From: Betaproteobacteria bacterium | GTDB lineage: Bacteria; Pseudomonadota; Gammaproteobacteria; Burkholderiales; Usitatibacteraceae | DNA: 64,000 bases | Reading direction: 5' to 3' | Assembly (NCBI GenBank): GCA_016711875.1 | Contig: JADJSD010000001.1 | Span: 1,860,001-1,924,000, forward strand | In this document: positions 1 to 8,864 of the stretch, piece after piece | Numbering within the stretch: the first letter of the stretch is position 1 | Layout: each line of letters starts with the position of its first letter | Program-made: the position numbers and the translations under genes | The notes under the pieces: generated by a model | Database searches by the model: none | The model's input: the letters and a program-made list of their open reading frames with translations, nothing else | Told to the model about the DNA's origin: nothing

Positions 1-405
1 CCCGGTGCGAAGGTCGACTACCGCACCGGCGGCGACTACGAGATCTGGTTCAATCCCTATGCGCCGGCGGGAATGCGGGGCACCGACGGCATGCAGATCC
101 TCACGATGCAGGAGCCGCGCATGCTCACCTTCACGTGGATCGCGCCGCCCACGCAGGTGGCGATGCGCAAGCAGGTCACCTACGTGACGATCCGCCTGCG
201 CGCCGTCGATGCGAAGAACACGGAGCTCTCGCTGCTTCACGGCGGCTGGGGCGAGGGACCGGACTGGGACGCCTACTACGCGTCCAGCGAGAAGACCTGG
301 AAGAACACGCTGTCCGTGCTGGGTCACCGTTTCGCGAAAGGCCCCGTGGACTGGACCGAGATCGAAGCGAAGCTCAAGTCCGTCGCGCCCGTGCAGGCGA
401 AATGA
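1..405 (+). CDS. SRPBCC / AHSA1-like protein, 3' part
   Basis: The reading frame is already open at base 1 and stops at TGA 403-405, so only the last 134 residues are in the window and the start lies upstream. The visible part carries the typical end of the AHSA1/SRPBCC helix-grip fold: a FTWIAPP strand, a VTIRLRAVD strand, a LLHGGWGEGPDWD loop and a C-terminal amphipathic helix around KTWKNTLSVLG. Such proteins bind hydrophobic ligands in an internal cavity, and in many bacteria they are uncharacterised cytosolic proteins. The ligand cannot be inferred here. Family assignment is fairly sure; function is unknown. Confidence 0.75.
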   Translation, partial: PGAKVDYRTGGDYEIWFNPYAPAGMRGTDGMQILTMQEPRMLTFTWIAPPTQVAMRKQVTYVTIRLRAVDAKNTELSLLHGGWGEGPDWDAYYASSEKTWKNTLSVLGHRFAKGPVDWTEIEAKLKSVAPVQAK

Positions 406-439
406 AGAAGGCCGCTGTGAAGAGCCAGCCGCTGCCGGC

Positions 440-670
440 ATGCGCCCAGGCGGCGGCGTCGCGATGCTGCCGACCTTCTATGTCGGCCCGCTCATCGCGG
501 CCGGCAAGCTCGTCGTCCTGAGGCCGGAAAGGAAGCCGCTGGAGCCGGGCATCTACGCGGTATATCCGCAGACGCAGCATGTCCCGCCGAAGGTGCGGGC
601 TTTCGTGGATTTCCTCGTGGGGCACTTCGGGCCGAAGCCGGCCTGGGACCGGTTCTGGCCGCCGCGGTGT
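440..670 (+). pseudogene. LysR-type regulator remnant (C-terminal fragment)
   Basis: Frame 2 of this stretch reads GGVAMLPTFYVG, then KPLEPGIYAVYP, then VPPKVRAFVDFLVGHFG. This is the conserved C-terminal end of the LysR effector-binding domain. Nothing resembling the helix-turn-helix or the first half of the effector domain precedes it, because upstream DNA belongs to the SRPBCC gene. The frame has no stop of its own after the homology and runs antisense into the next gene. I read it as the decayed tail of a regulator whose front was deleted. A short expressed peptide starting at ATG 440 cannot be excluded but is unlikely. Confidence 0.6.
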
Positions 671-1849
671 CTAGTCGAGCGCGACGACTTTCTCGACGAG
701 ATCGGCGCGGGCGAGGGGCTTCAGGTCGCGGCTGGGAAAGCGATGGATGTCGAAGCCGTTCGTGTAGACGACCGCGCCGTCCGTCGCGACGTCGAACGAC
801 GCGACCTGCTTCGCGACGACGGATTCCGTGCCGTCCGACTGGCGCCTCACGAGGCGCCAGGACCCCGGAACGATGCCGTCCTGGGGAGAGCCTCGCCGCA
901 CCTTGGCGATCTCGATCAACCTTCCGTGCAGCCACAGGCGGCCCAGGTCCTGGTCGAGCCCTGCGCCCTTGGGAACGCCGGCCGTCTTCAGCGGTTCCTT
1001 CCCGTAGATCATCGAAAAGAAATTGAGATACCCGAAGACGGCCTTCAGGAGCCTCCAGGGGAATAGGAGCATGTCCATCATCTGGTCGGTGAAAGAGGCC
1101 TTGTAGGGCCGCTCGTAGGGCCTTCGGATGTAGTAGATCGAGCCCCGCGGGTCCATGCGCGGCGCGATGCAGTCGTCGCCCTCGTGTTCGAGCAGCGTGG
1201 TGACTTCCCGGTTGCGCCGGTCGAGGCGGCTGACGCGGGCCGGCGACAGGGCCACGACGTGCCCGCTGTTGGGATGAAGTGCGAGGCCCGAGGACTGGAA
1301 ATGGACCGCACCCGGGTCGCCCGGCGAAAGGGTGGGGGCCACGTCCTGGCAGTCGCCTCCCGTGAGCAGGCCCTTCGGGTTTCCCTCCCGGTCGAGCTCC
1401 TGCAGGTGCGTCCGGCCGTCCTGGCCGGTCCGGGCGATGATCAGGCGGTCGGTCTGGCGGTCGTAGTGCAGCCCGTCGCACTGGAAGTCGGCGCTGTGGA
1501 GGATGCGGACCTCCCGATCCTCGGCAAGGTGGTATTCGAAGAGGCCGACCGTCCGGCCCAGTTCCATCACGTAGAAGAGCGTGTCGTCGTCGGGCCCGGG
1601 CGCGACGTGACGGAAACGCGGCACGGTGGCCTCGTCGGTGGCGGCGCGGCTGCGCCACAGCATCTCGTTGGGAATGAGCCCGCGAGGCTCGTCGCGGTCG
1701 GCGTTCTTCCAGCCGTGAGCTCTCTGGCTTCTTGCCGCGCGCTCCTTTGCCTCGCTGACGAAACGCGACTGCACGCCGCGAGGCGGTCGGTCATCCTGCT
1801 GGATCCAGAGCGTGCCGTTGGCGATGTAGGCGAATCGCATGCGGGCCAT
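671..1849 (-). CDS. Beta-propeller-like protein, TolB/WD40-like, unknown function
   Basis: A 392-residue protein with no signal peptide. From residue 1 it shows repeated short strand-turn units of the TolB/six-bladed propeller kind, such as RFAYIANGTLWIQQD, TLFYVMELG, DGLHYDRQTDRLIIAR, LALHPNSGHVVALS and GSIYYIRRPYE. A hydrophobic aromatic stretch near residues 245-275 (FPWRLLKAVFGYLNFF) interrupts the pattern and could contact a membrane or partner. I do not recognise a specific family and assign no enzyme activity. It is transcribed alone, toward the LysR remnant. Confidence 0.6.
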   Translation of the reverse strand: MARMRFAYIANGTLWIQQDDRPPRGVQSRFVSEAKERAARSQRAHGWKNADRDEPRGLIPNEMLWRSRAATDEATVPRFRHVAPGPDDDTLFYVMELGRTVGLFEYHLAEDREVRILHSADFQCDGLHYDRQTDRLIIARTGQDGRTHLQELDREGNPKGLLTGGDCQDVAPTLSPGDPGAVHFQSSGLALHPNSGHVVALSPARVSRLDRRNREVTTLLEHEGDDCIAPRMDPRGSIYYIRRPYERPYKASFTDQMMDMLLFPWRLLKAVFGYLNFFSMIYGKEPLKTAGVPKGAGLDQDLGRLWLHGRLIEIAKVRRGSPQDGIVPGSWRLVRRQSDGTESVVAKQVASFDVATDGAVVYTNGFDIHRFPSRDLKPLARADLVEKVVALD

Positions 1850-1933
1850 CCCGACGTGAGTCGATCGACGCGGGGAATTATCGCAGGATTGCGCTGGGGA
1901 GTCGCCTCGCGCGGTGGCCGGAACCTCTGCCCG

Positions 1934-2152
1934 TCAGGAGGCCGGCGGTTGCCAGTCCTGCGAATCCTGCCAGGCCGACAATTGCGCGTCCGACTCGCCC
2001 TCGCTGAGGCCGTAGGCTTCGCCGATCTTGTCGAGGAGCTTGTCGCGGTTGCCGGCGATGAGGCGCAGCTGCTGGTCCTCCAGCTTGCTCCAGCGGTTCT
2101 TGAGCAGGGGCTTGAAGTGATCCCAGTTGCCCGAGATGCGGTTCCAGTTCAT
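1934..2152 (-). CDS. CsbD-like stress protein
   Basis: A 72-residue hydrophilic protein starting MNWNRISGNWDHFK and continuing with LKNRWSKLEDQQLRLIAGNRDKL. This is the CsbD pattern, in which an N-terminal GxWxxxKG-like segment precedes a charged helical body; the usual length is 60-75 residues. CsbD proteins are small, general-stress-induced cytosolic proteins whose molecular role is unknown. It lies next to other envelope and stress genes (lipase, holin-like, DUF883), which fits a stress regulon, though I see no shared promoter. Confidence 0.75.
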   Translation of the reverse strand: MNWNRISGNWDHFKPLLKNRWSKLEDQQLRLIAGNRDKLLDKIGEAYGLSEGESDAQLSAWQDSQDWQPPAS

Positions 2153-2232
2153 GAAGGGGTGCTCGAAATGTCGCGTCGCGGGGTTCGGACCTGCGCGAGA
2201 ACCGCGATGTCCCCGTCAAATCATCATACGCG

Positions 2233-3447
2233 CTAAGGCAGGGCGAGCCAGCGCACCATCCGCGCTCCCGCCTCGCGGCTCGACAGCAGGTCGAGATGGT
2301 TCATGTTCGCGCCGATCCACTGGCGATCCGCCGGGATGCGCAGGTGGCGCGACTTCAGCCGGTGGCGGCCCAGCGCGCTCGCGAGTGGCACCAGGCGGTC
2401 GCCGGTTCCGCGGCGAAGCGCCGCCTCCACGCTGCCGGCCGTGGTGGCGGCGAGCGCGTAGGCGCGCACGCCGGGCGGAAGGGGCAGGCCGTGCCGGGGC
2501 GCCGGCCCGTGCGCGAAGCGGTCACTGCCGGACCAGTCCTCGTCGAGCAGCGCGCCATGGCGCAAGTCGGTGATGCCGCCGCTTCGGATGCGCGCCAGGC
2601 GCGCGAAAGGCGCGGTGTACGGGCTCGCGCCCAGCAGCAGGTTCACCCAGTTGCCCCCGCGCTCGAGCGGCGCGCCCAGGTGCGGCGTGCCCAGGAAGAA
2701 CATCGCCTCGAGTTTCGCGGGCCAGGCGAGGCCCGCCTCGCCGGCGTAGTGGAGCGCGCCGCGCGAGACGAGACCGCCCATGCTGTGACCCACCAGAACC
2801 AACGAGCGGACGGGCACGGGCCAGGACTCGACGAGCGATTCGAGCAGCGCCGCCAGGGCGCGCGCGTTCGTCGAGACGTGCAGGCCCGAGTTGTAGTGCA
2901 GGTAGACCGGGGTGCAGCCGGCTTCGCGTGCGAGCACGGCGCCATGGTCGTGGCCGCCCCGCTGCCACTGCCGGTCGTTCATGCAAAGCCCGTGGACCAT
3001 CACCGCGATGCGCGGCGTGGCCCCGGGAATGGCGGCCGCGAGCGAGGCGCGATCCAGGACGAGGGCCCGGCCGTCCCGGCGAAGGCCCATCGCGATGGCG
3101 AGCGGATTGCGCGTCGCCTCGAGGTGGTCGCCGAGCACGCCGTTCAGCGCGGAGAGCATCGCGTCGCGCTCGGCGCTCGAAGCCTTCGCCCCGAGCGCGG
3201 GGACGAGCCGCGCCAGCCCCGCATCGATCCCCTGGCCCACGAAGCCGGTGACCCCGCGCACGGCCGAATACACGAAGCCGGTGAGGCCCCTCGTCTTTCC
3301 CGAGCCCGGTTTGCCGAGCGGCGGCGCGACGCGGGCGATGCTGTGGTGCAGCGCCTCGACGAGGTGGGTGACGCCCAGGGTCGCGTCCAACGCGAGGCGG
3401 CCCAACCCGTGAAGGTCGGAAGGGTGGACGTGCGCCGTACGCCTCAA
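2233..3447 (-). CDS. Alpha/beta-hydrolase, PGAP1/lipase-like
   Basis: A 404-residue serine hydrolase. The oxyanion-side motif VMVHGLCMN is near residues 149-156. The nucleophile elbow GHSMGG is at 220-225, with Ser222 predicted catalytic. The likely acid is Asp in GTGDRLVPL (about 350) and the likely base is His in NMNHLDLL (about 386). The first 110 residues are a helical extension without a clear signal peptide. The fold and elbow match GPI-inositol-deacylase/triacylglycerol-lipase-like proteins; the substrate is probably a lipid or ester but is not defined. The start overlaps the stop of the upstream 105-residue gene by 4 bases (ATGA), so the two are probably co-translated. Confidence 0.8.
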   Translation of the reverse strand: MRRTAHVHPSDLHGLGRLALDATLGVTHLVEALHHSIARVAPPLGKPGSGKTRGLTGFVYSAVRGVTGFVGQGIDAGLARLVPALGAKASSAERDAMLSALNGVLGDHLEATRNPLAIAMGLRRDGRALVLDRASLAAAIPGATPRIAVMVHGLCMNDRQWQRGGHDHGAVLAREAGCTPVYLHYNSGLHVSTNARALAALLESLVESWPVPVRSLVLVGHSMGGLVSRGALHYAGEAGLAWPAKLEAMFFLGTPHLGAPLERGGNWVNLLLGASPYTAPFARLARIRSGGITDLRHGALLDEDWSGSDRFAHGPAPRHGLPLPPGVRAYALAATTAGSVEAALRRGTGDRLVPLASALGRHRLKSRHLRIPADRQWIGANMNHLDLLSSREAGARMVRWLALP

Positions 3448-3761
3448 GGCGCGGGCGGCCCGGCCGGGTGCGAAGGCGCCTTCAGCCAGGCTAAGGCGAC
3501 GCCGGCCATCCTCGCGACGGAAAGGGCCTGGCCCGCGAACGAGAGGAGCCGCGCGATGCGCCCGGAGCCGGCGATCTCGACGGCCAGCAGGAAGGCCGCC
3601 GAGCGCACGACCGGGGACTTCACGACGGCGGCGCCCACGTTCCCGAAGGTGAGGCTCTCCCGCAGGCGTGCCGCATCGTGCTGCAGCTTCAGGCGGCCCA
3701 GTGTGGAGCGTGCGACGAGCAGTTGCTTGCGCGATTCGAAGTCGTCAGTCGGCTGGGTCAT
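3444..3761 (-). CDS. Small hypothetical protein, holin-operon partner
   Basis: A 105-residue protein beginning MTQPTDDFESRKQLLVARSTLGRLKL, with a charged N-terminal half and a moderately hydrophobic C-terminal half (AFLLAVEIAGSG, AGVALAWLKAP). It lies directly downstream of the holin-like gene, which it overlaps (starts at 3761, neighbour ends at 3745). Similar short proteins often follow phage_holin_3_6-type genes in proteobacteria, so a role as a membrane-associated partner is likely by context. I do not recognise a named domain. Confidence 0.6.
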   Translation of the reverse strand: MTQPTDDFESRKQLLVARSTLGRLKLQHDAARLRESLTFGNVGAAVVKSPVVRSAAFLLAVEIAGSGRIARLLSFAGQALSVARMAGVALAWLKAPSHPAGPPAP

Positions 3762-4143
3762 CGTTCCCCCGGAACATCTCGAGATCCTTGCGGAATTCGG
3801 CCAGCGTCGCGCTGAACGGGGGCGGGGCGTTCCGGGCGAGTTCGCGAAAGCTCGCGAACGCCCAGGCGGCCACGGCCCCGTAGACGATCGTCACGCCCGT
3901 CGCCGCGGCCACGCGGTGCGTATCCCAGAAAAGCGTCACGACGAGGAGCGCGACGAGGTGGAGCGTCACCGCGCCGAAAAGGACGGCTACGCATCCCAGG
4001 ATCACCAGGCGCTTGCGCCGGGCATTGCCTTCCTCGAGTTCCACCCCGAGCAGTTCCGCCCGCACCCGCAGGAGTGAGATCAGGTCGGCGCCCAGCGTTC
4101 GGGCGGCGCCGGCCGGGCCTGGGTCCTGCGGGCCGGAGGTCAC
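3745..4143 (-). CDS. Phage-holin-superfamily-III-like membrane protein
   Basis: A 132-residue protein with a cytoplasmic N-terminal helix (LGADLISLLRVRAELLGVELEEG) followed by two hydrophobic segments, about residues 46-68 (LVILGCVAVLFGAVTLHLVALL) and 78-97, and a charged tail. This is the layout of the chromosomal holin-like family (Phage_holin_3_6), which in proteobacteria sits beside DUF883 and CsbD stress genes rather than in prophage. No lysis genes are nearby. It heads a three-gene run with the 105-residue protein and the lipase. Function in the cell envelope is inferred only. Confidence 0.72.
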   Translation of the reverse strand: MTSGPQDPGPAGAARTLGADLISLLRVRAELLGVELEEGNARRKRLVILGCVAVLFGAVTLHLVALLVVTLFWDTHRVAAATGVTIVYGAVAAWAFASFRELARNAPPPFSATLAEFRKDLEMFRGNDDPAD

Positions 4144-4159
4144 GGAGCGGCGGCCTCGC

Positions 4160-4489
4160 CTAGCGGTGGCGGTTGAGCAGCAGGCCGATGGTGATCCCCA
4201 CCAGCACGCTCACCCCGGCGGTGATGCCGATCGCCTGCCAGGGCTTCTCGTGCACGTAGGTGTCGGTCGCCTGGGCGGCGGCCTTCGTCTTTTCGACGGC
4301 CGCGTGTTCGAGCTCGGTGAGCTTCTCGCGGGCGCTGCGCAGCTTGATCTCGATGTCGCCGCGGATCGCGTTGGCCTTGTCGCCGCCTGCCGTGGCGGCA
4401 TCCTTCAGCAATTGCTCGGTTTCGGCGACGACGGCGTTGAAGTCCTGCAGCAACTTCTCGCGGGTGACTGCCTGGGTGGCTTGCGTCAT
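4160..4489 (-). CDS. DUF883 (ElaB/YqjD-like) membrane-anchored protein
   Basis: A 109-residue protein. Residues 1-85 are a long charged helix (LLQDFNAVVAETEQLLKD, KLRSAREKLTELEHAAVEK). A single C-terminal membrane segment (AIGITAGVSVLVGITIGLLL) ends in NRHR. This is the ElaB/YqjD/DUF883 architecture; the E. coli members are stress-induced inner-membrane proteins that bind ribosomes. The ATG at 4489 was chosen because AGGAGGCACCC precedes it at ideal spacing; longer readings of the frame have no such site. A possible FNR-type palindrome lies about 110 bases upstream. Confidence 0.85.
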   Translation of the reverse strand: MTQATQAVTREKLLQDFNAVVAETEQLLKDAATAGGDKANAIRGDIEIKLRSAREKLTELEHAAVEKTKAAAQATDTYVHEKPWQAIGITAGVSVLVGITIGLLLNRHR

Positions 4490-4598
4490 GGGTGCCTCCT
4501 TGCGGGTGCGTCGGGGAAATTGCGGTTGATCCTGTCGGACCCCTCCGCAGGTCGCGGAGTTCCCCAAGACCAGCGTGCACCCGCCTCCGGGGCCCGCG

Positions 4599-4612
4599 TT
4601 GACTCGCGTCAA
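4599..4612. promoter_or_regulatory. Possible FNR/CRP-type operator
   Basis: TTGACTCGCGTCAA is a perfect 5+4+5 inverted repeat resembling FNR/Anr boxes (TTGAT-N4-ATCAA). It lies 110 bases upstream of the DUF883 start, between that gene and the end of the ABC-transporter operon. The match is one base off per half-site and could be chance. Confidence 0.3.
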
Positions 4613-4635
4613 TCGAAACCGCAATGGGCCCGCCC

Positions 4636-5694
4636 TCAGGCGGCGCGGATGGGAATGCGCCGTTCCGCGACGGCGTGGCAGGCCACCTGCGCGCCCTCGA
4701 AATCGACCAGCTCGGGTCGCTCGGCCTTGCAGCGGTCGTTGGCGTGCGGGCAGCGCGGGTGGAAGGCGCAGCCCGTGGGCGGGTCGAGCGGGTTGGGTAC
4801 CTCGCCCGCGACGGGCGTCCTCGCCTTGCCGCTCATGGTGATGTCGGGGATCGCGCTCTCGAGCATCTGCGTGTAGGGGTGCAGCGGCCGCGTGAAGAGC
4901 GTCTTCGTGGGCGCGATCTCGACGATGCGCCCCAGGTACATCACCCCCACGCGGTTCGAGATGTGCGAGACCACCGCGAGGTTGTGCGAGATGAACAGGT
5001 AGGTGAGGCCGTGCTCGCGCTGCAGGTCCTTCATGAGGTTGAGGATCTGCGCCTGCACCGACACGTCGAGGGCGCTCGTGGGTTCGTCGCACACGAGGAA
5101 CTCGGGGTTGGACGAGAGGGCCCGCGCGATGGAGATGCGCTGGCGCTGGCCGCCGGAGAATTCATGGGGGAATTTCTCGGCATCCAGGGGCGACAGGCGC
5201 ACATCCTCCAGCAGCTCGCCCACGCGCCGGCGGATGTCCTTCTCGTCCGTGAGGATGCCGTGCTGGCGGATGGGCTCGGCGATGATCTTGCCCACGCGCC
5301 AGCGCGGGTTCAAGCTCGCGTACGGGTCCTGGAAGATCATCTGGAAGCGCCGGCGCATGCGCAGCATCTCGCTTCGCTGCGCGATCTTCGCCATGTCCAC
5401 GCCGTCGAACACCACCTCGCCGCGCGAAGGCGGATACAGGCCGCAGATGAGCCGCGCCACCGTCGACTTGCCGCAGCCCGATTCGCCCACGAGCGAGAGC
5501 GTCTCGCCGCGGTCGATCGTGAACGACACGCCGTCCACCGCCTTCAGCAGCACCCGCGGCGCGCCCTCGAGCACGCGGTTGAGCCAGGGCTTCGACACGT
5601 CGAAGCTCCGCGCGAGGTCCCGGACCTCGAGGAGAACCTTCGAGGTTTGATCGACGCCAGTCACGGGCACTGCGGTCGCGCTCTCAGCACTCAT
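4636..5694 (-). CDS. Peptide ABC transporter ATPase (OppF/DppF-type)
   Basis: A 352-residue ATPase with Walker [11 protein letters not shown]-loop [10 protein letters not shown], signature [15 protein letters not shown] and Walker [13 protein letters not shown]. It also has the C-terminal oligopeptide-ATPase extension with a Cys-rich element ([15 protein letters not shown]), which in Dpp/Opp proteins can hold an iron-sulphur cluster. It would pair with the neighbouring ATPase to power the two permeases of this operon at the inner membrane. The start overlaps the upstream ATPase stop by 4 bases (ATGA). It is the last gene of the nine-gene operon. Confidence 0.92.
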   Translation of the reverse strand: MSAESATAVPVTGVDQTSKVLLEVRDLARSFDVSKPWLNRVLEGAPRVLLKAVDGVSFTIDRGETLSLVGESGCGKSTVARLICGLYPPSRGEVVFDGVDMAKIAQRSEMLRMRRRFQMIFQDPYASLNPRWRVGKIIAEPIRQHGILTDEKDIRRRVGELLEDVRLSPLDAEKFPHEFSGGQRQRISIARALSSNPEFLVCDEPTSALDVSVQAQILNLMKDLQREHGLTYLFISHNLAVVSHISNRVGVMYLGRIVEIAPTKTLFTRPLHPYTQMLESAIPDITMSGKARTPVAGEVPNPLDPPTGCAFHPRCPHANDRCKAERPELVDFEGAQVACHAVAERRIPIRAA

Positions 5695-6728
5695 CTGTGT
5701 TCACTTGTCTGTTTGCCGGCGCTTCGCGACCACGGTTCATCTGCGGTTACAAAGCCTTTTGCATGCAGCCAACAGGCCGCCCGCGTCGCCCCGGCCTCGA
5801 GCAGGTCCGGCCGCTCCTTCCGGCACCGATCGAACACCTTCGGGCACCGCGGATTGAACGCGCACCCCTGCGGGATCGCATTGAGCCGAGGCATCGACCC
5901 CTCGATCTGCGGCAGCCGCTCCACCTCCTGCCCGATGGCCGGAATGGAGCCCATCAGGCCCGCGGTGTACGGATGCTGCGGGTTGTGGATCACGTCCTGC
6001 ACCGGGCCGACCTCCACGAGGCGCCCGGCATACATCACCGCCACGCGGTCAGCCGTCTCGGCGATGACGCCCATGTCGTGGGTGACGAGCATCACGGAGG
6101 TGCCGTGCTCGCGGCAGAGCGTCTTCAGGAGCGTGATGATCTGTGCCTGGATTGACACGTCGAGCGCGGTGGTGGGCTCGTCGGCGATGATGAGCTCGGG
6201 GTTGGCGCACAGGGCGAGCGCGATCACCACGCGCTGGCGCATGCCGCCGGAGAACTGGTGCGGATAGTGGTCGATCCGGCGCTCGGCGGCGGGAATGCCC
6301 ACTTCCTTCAGGAGGGCGATGGCGCGCTCCCGCGCCTCGGCCGCGTTCATCGGCAGGTGCGTCTGGATCGTCTCGGTGATCTGCCGGCCCACGGTGTAGA
6401 GCGGGTTCAGCGAGGTGAGCGGGTCCTGGAAGATGGCGCCGATCCTGCGGCCGCGGATCCGGCGCATCGCCTCGGCCGGCAGGTTGTCGATGCGCACGCC
6501 GTCGAGCAGGACCTCGCCTGCGGAGATGCGGCCCGGCGGTTCCAGCAGGCCGATGATGGCCGTCCCGGTGATCGACTTGCCCGCGCCCGACTCGCCGACC
6601 ACGCCCAGCACCTCGCCGGGCGCGATCGCGAGGCTCACGTCGTCGATGGCGCGAAGGGTGCCCCTGCGCGTGTTGAACTCCACGCGCAGGTGGCGCACTT
6701 CCAGCAGGGGGCGGGCGGCGGCGCTCAC
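5691..6728 (-). CDS. Peptide ABC transporter ATPase (OppD/DppD-type)
   Basis: A 345-residue ATPase with Walker [10 protein letters not shown]-loop [10 protein letters not shown], signature [15 protein letters not shown], Walker [13 protein letters not shown] and the Cys-containing C-terminal extension ([15 protein letters not shown]). I start it at GTG 6728, which overlaps the TGA of the secreted-protein gene by 4 bases (GTGA) and gives [18 protein letters not shown], the expected beginning of an OppD domain. Reading further upstream would only add out-of-frame residues of the neighbour. It forms the heterodimeric motor with the OppF-like protein. Confidence 0.92.
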   Translation of the reverse strand: MSAAARPLLEVRHLRVEFNTRRGTLRAIDDVSLAIAPGEVLGVVGESGAGKSITGTAIIGLLEPPGRISAGEVLLDGVRIDNLPAEAMRRIRGRRIGAIFQDPLTSLNPLYTVGRQITETIQTHLPMNAAEARERAIALLKEVGIPAAERRIDHYPHQFSGGMRQRVVIALALCANPELIIADEPTTALDVSIQAQIITLLKTLCREHGTSVMLVTHDMGVIAETADRVAVMYAGRLVEVGPVQDVIHNPQHPYTAGLMGSIPAIGQEVERLPQIEGSMPRLNAIPQGCAFNPRCPKVFDRCRKERPDLLEAGATRAACWLHAKGFVTADEPWSRSAGKQTSEHR

Positions 6729-7132
6729 TTGGCGGGGGCGTCCTTCTTCTTGAACTTCTTCACGCACTCGCCGATGGGCTCGGAGTAGACCTTGGGTTTC
6801 CAGTCCGGCCCGGTCTTCACCTCGTACTGGGCGACGACGCGGTAGCGGGTGCAGGCCTCCAGGTTCATCTGAAGGTCCTCGTACTCGGGCCGGAACTTGC
6901 CGCGCGCGGACTCGAAATGGACCGTGAGGGTGTGCGGGCCGGGCTCGATCGGGTCGGTCTTGCGGGTATTGCGGGTGCTCTTGCCGTCCACCTTCGTCAC
7001 GGCGAGGCGGGACTCCTTGCGCGTCTCGGAGTTGTTGCCGCTTTCGACGATGGCATACGGCTTGTCGTACTGTCCGGCCTGGGCGAGGCCGGAGGCGCAG
7101 AGGGCGAGGGCGGCGAAAGTCGTCTTTTTCAT
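6725..7132 (-). CDS. Secreted hypothetical protein, paralogue A in ABC operon
   Basis: A 135-residue protein with a Sec signal peptide ([20 protein letters not shown]). The mature part is about 115 residues and predicted rich in beta strands. It shares an ordered pattern with the product of 7539-7943: YDKP or YDQP after the signal, a VDGK/VDGE turn, [10 protein letters not shown] versus [11 protein letters not shown]-x-RY-x-V, a WK pair, and a final IGEC-x-x-KFK tail. The two conserved cysteines could form a disulphide in the periplasm. I do not know the family. The start overlaps the Rid gene stop (ATGA), so it is translationally coupled inside the transporter operon. Confidence 0.75.
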   Translation of the reverse strand: MKKTTFAALALCASGLAQAGQYDKPYAIVESGNNSETRKESRLAVTKVDGKSTRNTRKTDPIEPGPHTLTVHFESARGKFRPEYEDLQMNLEACTRYRVVAQYEVKTGPDWKPKVYSEPIGECVKKFKKKDAPAK

Positions 7133-7542
7133 GATCCGGGCTCCTTGTCGGGAATGTAGGCATCGGCCTCGATCTCGACCAGCATGTCCGGGTCGACGAG
7201 GCCGCTCACTTCTACCATCGAGCAGGCCGGTCGTACGTTACCGAAGATCTCGCCGTGGGCGCGGCCGACCTCCTCCCAGCGGGCGATGTCCGTCACGTAG
7301 ATGCGGGTGCGGACCACGTGCTCGAGCGAGGCGCCGGCGCGCTCCAGGGCCTTCGCGATGTTGGCGATCGCCTGCAGGGCCTGCGCGCGCGGGTCGCCCT
7401 TGCCCACGATGGCGCCGTCGGCGTCCGTGGCCGTGGTGCCCGAGACCCACACGTTCGGGCCGCAGCGCACGGCGCGCGAATACCCGACGACGGGCTCCCA
7501 GGGGGCGCCGCTCGAGAAATTGTGGCGGGCGGGGGGGCTCAT
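7129..7542 (-). CDS. RidA/YjgF-superfamily protein lacking the catalytic Arg
   Basis: A 137-residue Rid-superfamily protein ([45 protein letters not shown]). True RidA deaminases use an Arg in the PARSCVEV-type motif to hydrolyse 2-aminoacrylate and related imines. Here the matching segment is PACSMVEV, with Cys107 where that Arg belongs, so it belongs with the Rid subfamilies that lack the deaminase Arg and need not be an imine deaminase. It overlaps both neighbours by 4 bases, between two paralogous secreted-protein genes inside a peptide ABC operon. A role in handling an imported amino-acid derivative is inference. Confidence 0.85.
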   Translation of the reverse strand: MSPPARHNFSSGAPWEPVVGYSRAVRCGPNVWVSGTTATDADGAIVGKGDPRAQALQAIANIAKALERAGASLEHVVRTRIYVTDIARWEEVGRAHGEIFGNVRPACSMVEVSGLVDPDMLVEIEADAYIPDKEPGS

Positions 7543-7943
7543 GAAGCCGGCTTGTCCGTCTTGAACTTCGCCGCGCACTCGCCGATCAGCTCGCTCGAGC
7601 GGATGACCGCCTTCCATTCCTGCCCGACCGAATTGTCGAGCTTCGCGGCGACGTAGTAGCGCATGCAGGGGCTTGCCAGCAACTCGAAGGTTTCCTGCGT
7701 GGCGACCTTGAAGCCCTTGCGGGGCGGCAAGTCCACGGTGACCTGGTGCTTTCCCGGCGCGATGACGGCCGGGGTTCGGCTCATGACGGTCTCGCCATCC
7801 ACGCGGTTCACGATGACGGGGCGCAGGTTCGGGTCCGACGAAGGGCGCGTGTCGGTGGTGACGATCGACCAGGGCTGGTCGTACGGACCGGCCGCGGCCG
7901 CGAAGGGCAGGACGAGAAGGAATGCGGCGAGCGGTCGCTTCAT
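7539..7943 (-). CDS. Secreted hypothetical protein, paralogue B in ABC operon
   Basis: A 134-residue protein with a signal peptide ([19 protein letters not shown]), sharing the same strand order and cysteine/WK/IGEC landmarks as the product of 6725-7132, so the two arose by duplication. Overall identity looks modest, which implies an old duplication. It follows the second permease gene after about 10 bases and overlaps the Rid gene by 4. Its position suggests a periplasmic helper of the transporter or a binder of its substrate, but no known domain supports that. Confidence 0.75.
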   Translation of the reverse strand: MKRPLAAFLLVLPFAAAAGPYDQPWSIVTTDTRPSSDPNLRPVIVNRVDGETVMSRTPAVIAPGKHQVTVDLPPRKGFKVATQETFELLASPCMRYYVAAKLDNSVGQEWKAVIRSSELIGECAAKFKTDKPAS

Positions 7944-7952
7944 GGGATCTCC

Positions 7953-8864
7953 CTAGCGCAGCTTCGGGTTGAGGGCGTCGCGCAGCCAGTCGCCCAGCAG
8001 GTTGATCGCGAGCACCATCATGACCAGCCAGGCGCCCGGGAAGACGGTGATCCACCATTCCCCCGAGAACAGGAAGTCGTTGCCGATGCGGATGAGGGTG
8101 CCGAGCGAGGGCTGGGTGGGAGGCACGCCGACGCCCAGGAAGGAGAGCGTGGCCTCCGTGATGATGGCGGTGCCGATGTGCAGCGTCGCAAGCACGAGCA
8201 CCGGCCCGGTCACGTTGGGCAGCACGTGCGTGAACATGATGGCGATCGGGTGCCGGCCGATGACGCGCGCGGCCTGCACGTATTCCTTGTTGCGCTCGAC
8301 GAGGGTGGAGCCGCGTACCGTGCGGGCGTACTGCACCCAGCCGGAGGCGGCGATCGCGAGCACCAGCACGTAGATCGCGGCCGAGTCGTGGGCCTCCTTG
8401 GGCAGCGCCACGCGCGCCACGCCGTCGATGAGGAGCGCGATCAGGATCGACGGGAACGACAGCTGCACGTCGGCCACGCGCATGATGAAGGCGTCCACCT
8501 TGCCGCCCACGTAGCCCGAGATGAGGCCGAGGGTCACGCCGATGAACATCGCGAGCACGACCGCGCACAGCCCCACGAGCAGCGACACGCGCGAGCCGTA
8601 CATGATGGCCGAGAGCACGTCGCGGCCCTGGTCGTCGGTGCCGAGCAGGTAGGTGGGGTTGCCGCGCTCCGTCCAGGCCGGGGGCGTGAAGGCATCGAGC
8701 AGGTTGAGCGTCTTCAGGTCGAACGGGTTGTGCGGGGCGAGGAATCCCGCGCCCGCCGCGGCGACGATGCAGGTGAGCGCCACGACGGCCGACACGATGA
8801 CGATCGGCGAGCGCTTGAAGCTGTGGAAGACGTCGCCGTCGAGAAAACGCCGGATCGCGTCCAT
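7953..8864 (-). CDS. Peptide ABC transporter permease (OppC/DppC-type)
   Basis: A 303-residue inner-membrane protein with about six membrane helices. A short cytoplasmic N-terminus precedes the first helix ([21 protein letters not shown]). A periplasmic segment holds [12 protein letters not shown], the diagnostic OppC motif. The ABC-coupling EAA loop reads [22 protein letters not shown]. The ATG at 8864 shares its A with the stop of the other permease gene (TGATG), so the two are translated together in equal amounts. Confidence 0.92.
   Translation of the reverse strand: MDAIRRFLDGDVFHSFKRSPIVIVSAVVALTCIVAAAGAGFLAPHNPFDLKTLNLLDAFTPPAWTERGNPTYLLGTDDQGRDVLSAIMYGSRVSLLVGLCAVVLAMFIGVTLGLISGYVGGKVDAFIMRVADVQLSFPSILIALLIDGVARVALPKEAHDSAAIYVLVLAIAASGWVQYARTVRGSTLVERNKEYVQAARVIGRHPIAIMFTHVLPNVTGPVLVLATLHIGTAIITEATLSFLGVGVPPTQPSLGTLIRIGNDFLFSGEWWITVFPGAWLVMMVLAINLLGDWLRDALNPKLR

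Noticed and set aside
402..521. Short frame starting MKKAAVKSQ after the SRPBCC gene
   Set aside because: No conserved pattern; the LysR homology lies in a different frame of the same DNA.
3745..4143. Holin-like gene as evidence of a prophage
   Set aside because: No other phage genes are present; this holin-like family is a normal chromosomal companion of DUF883 genes.
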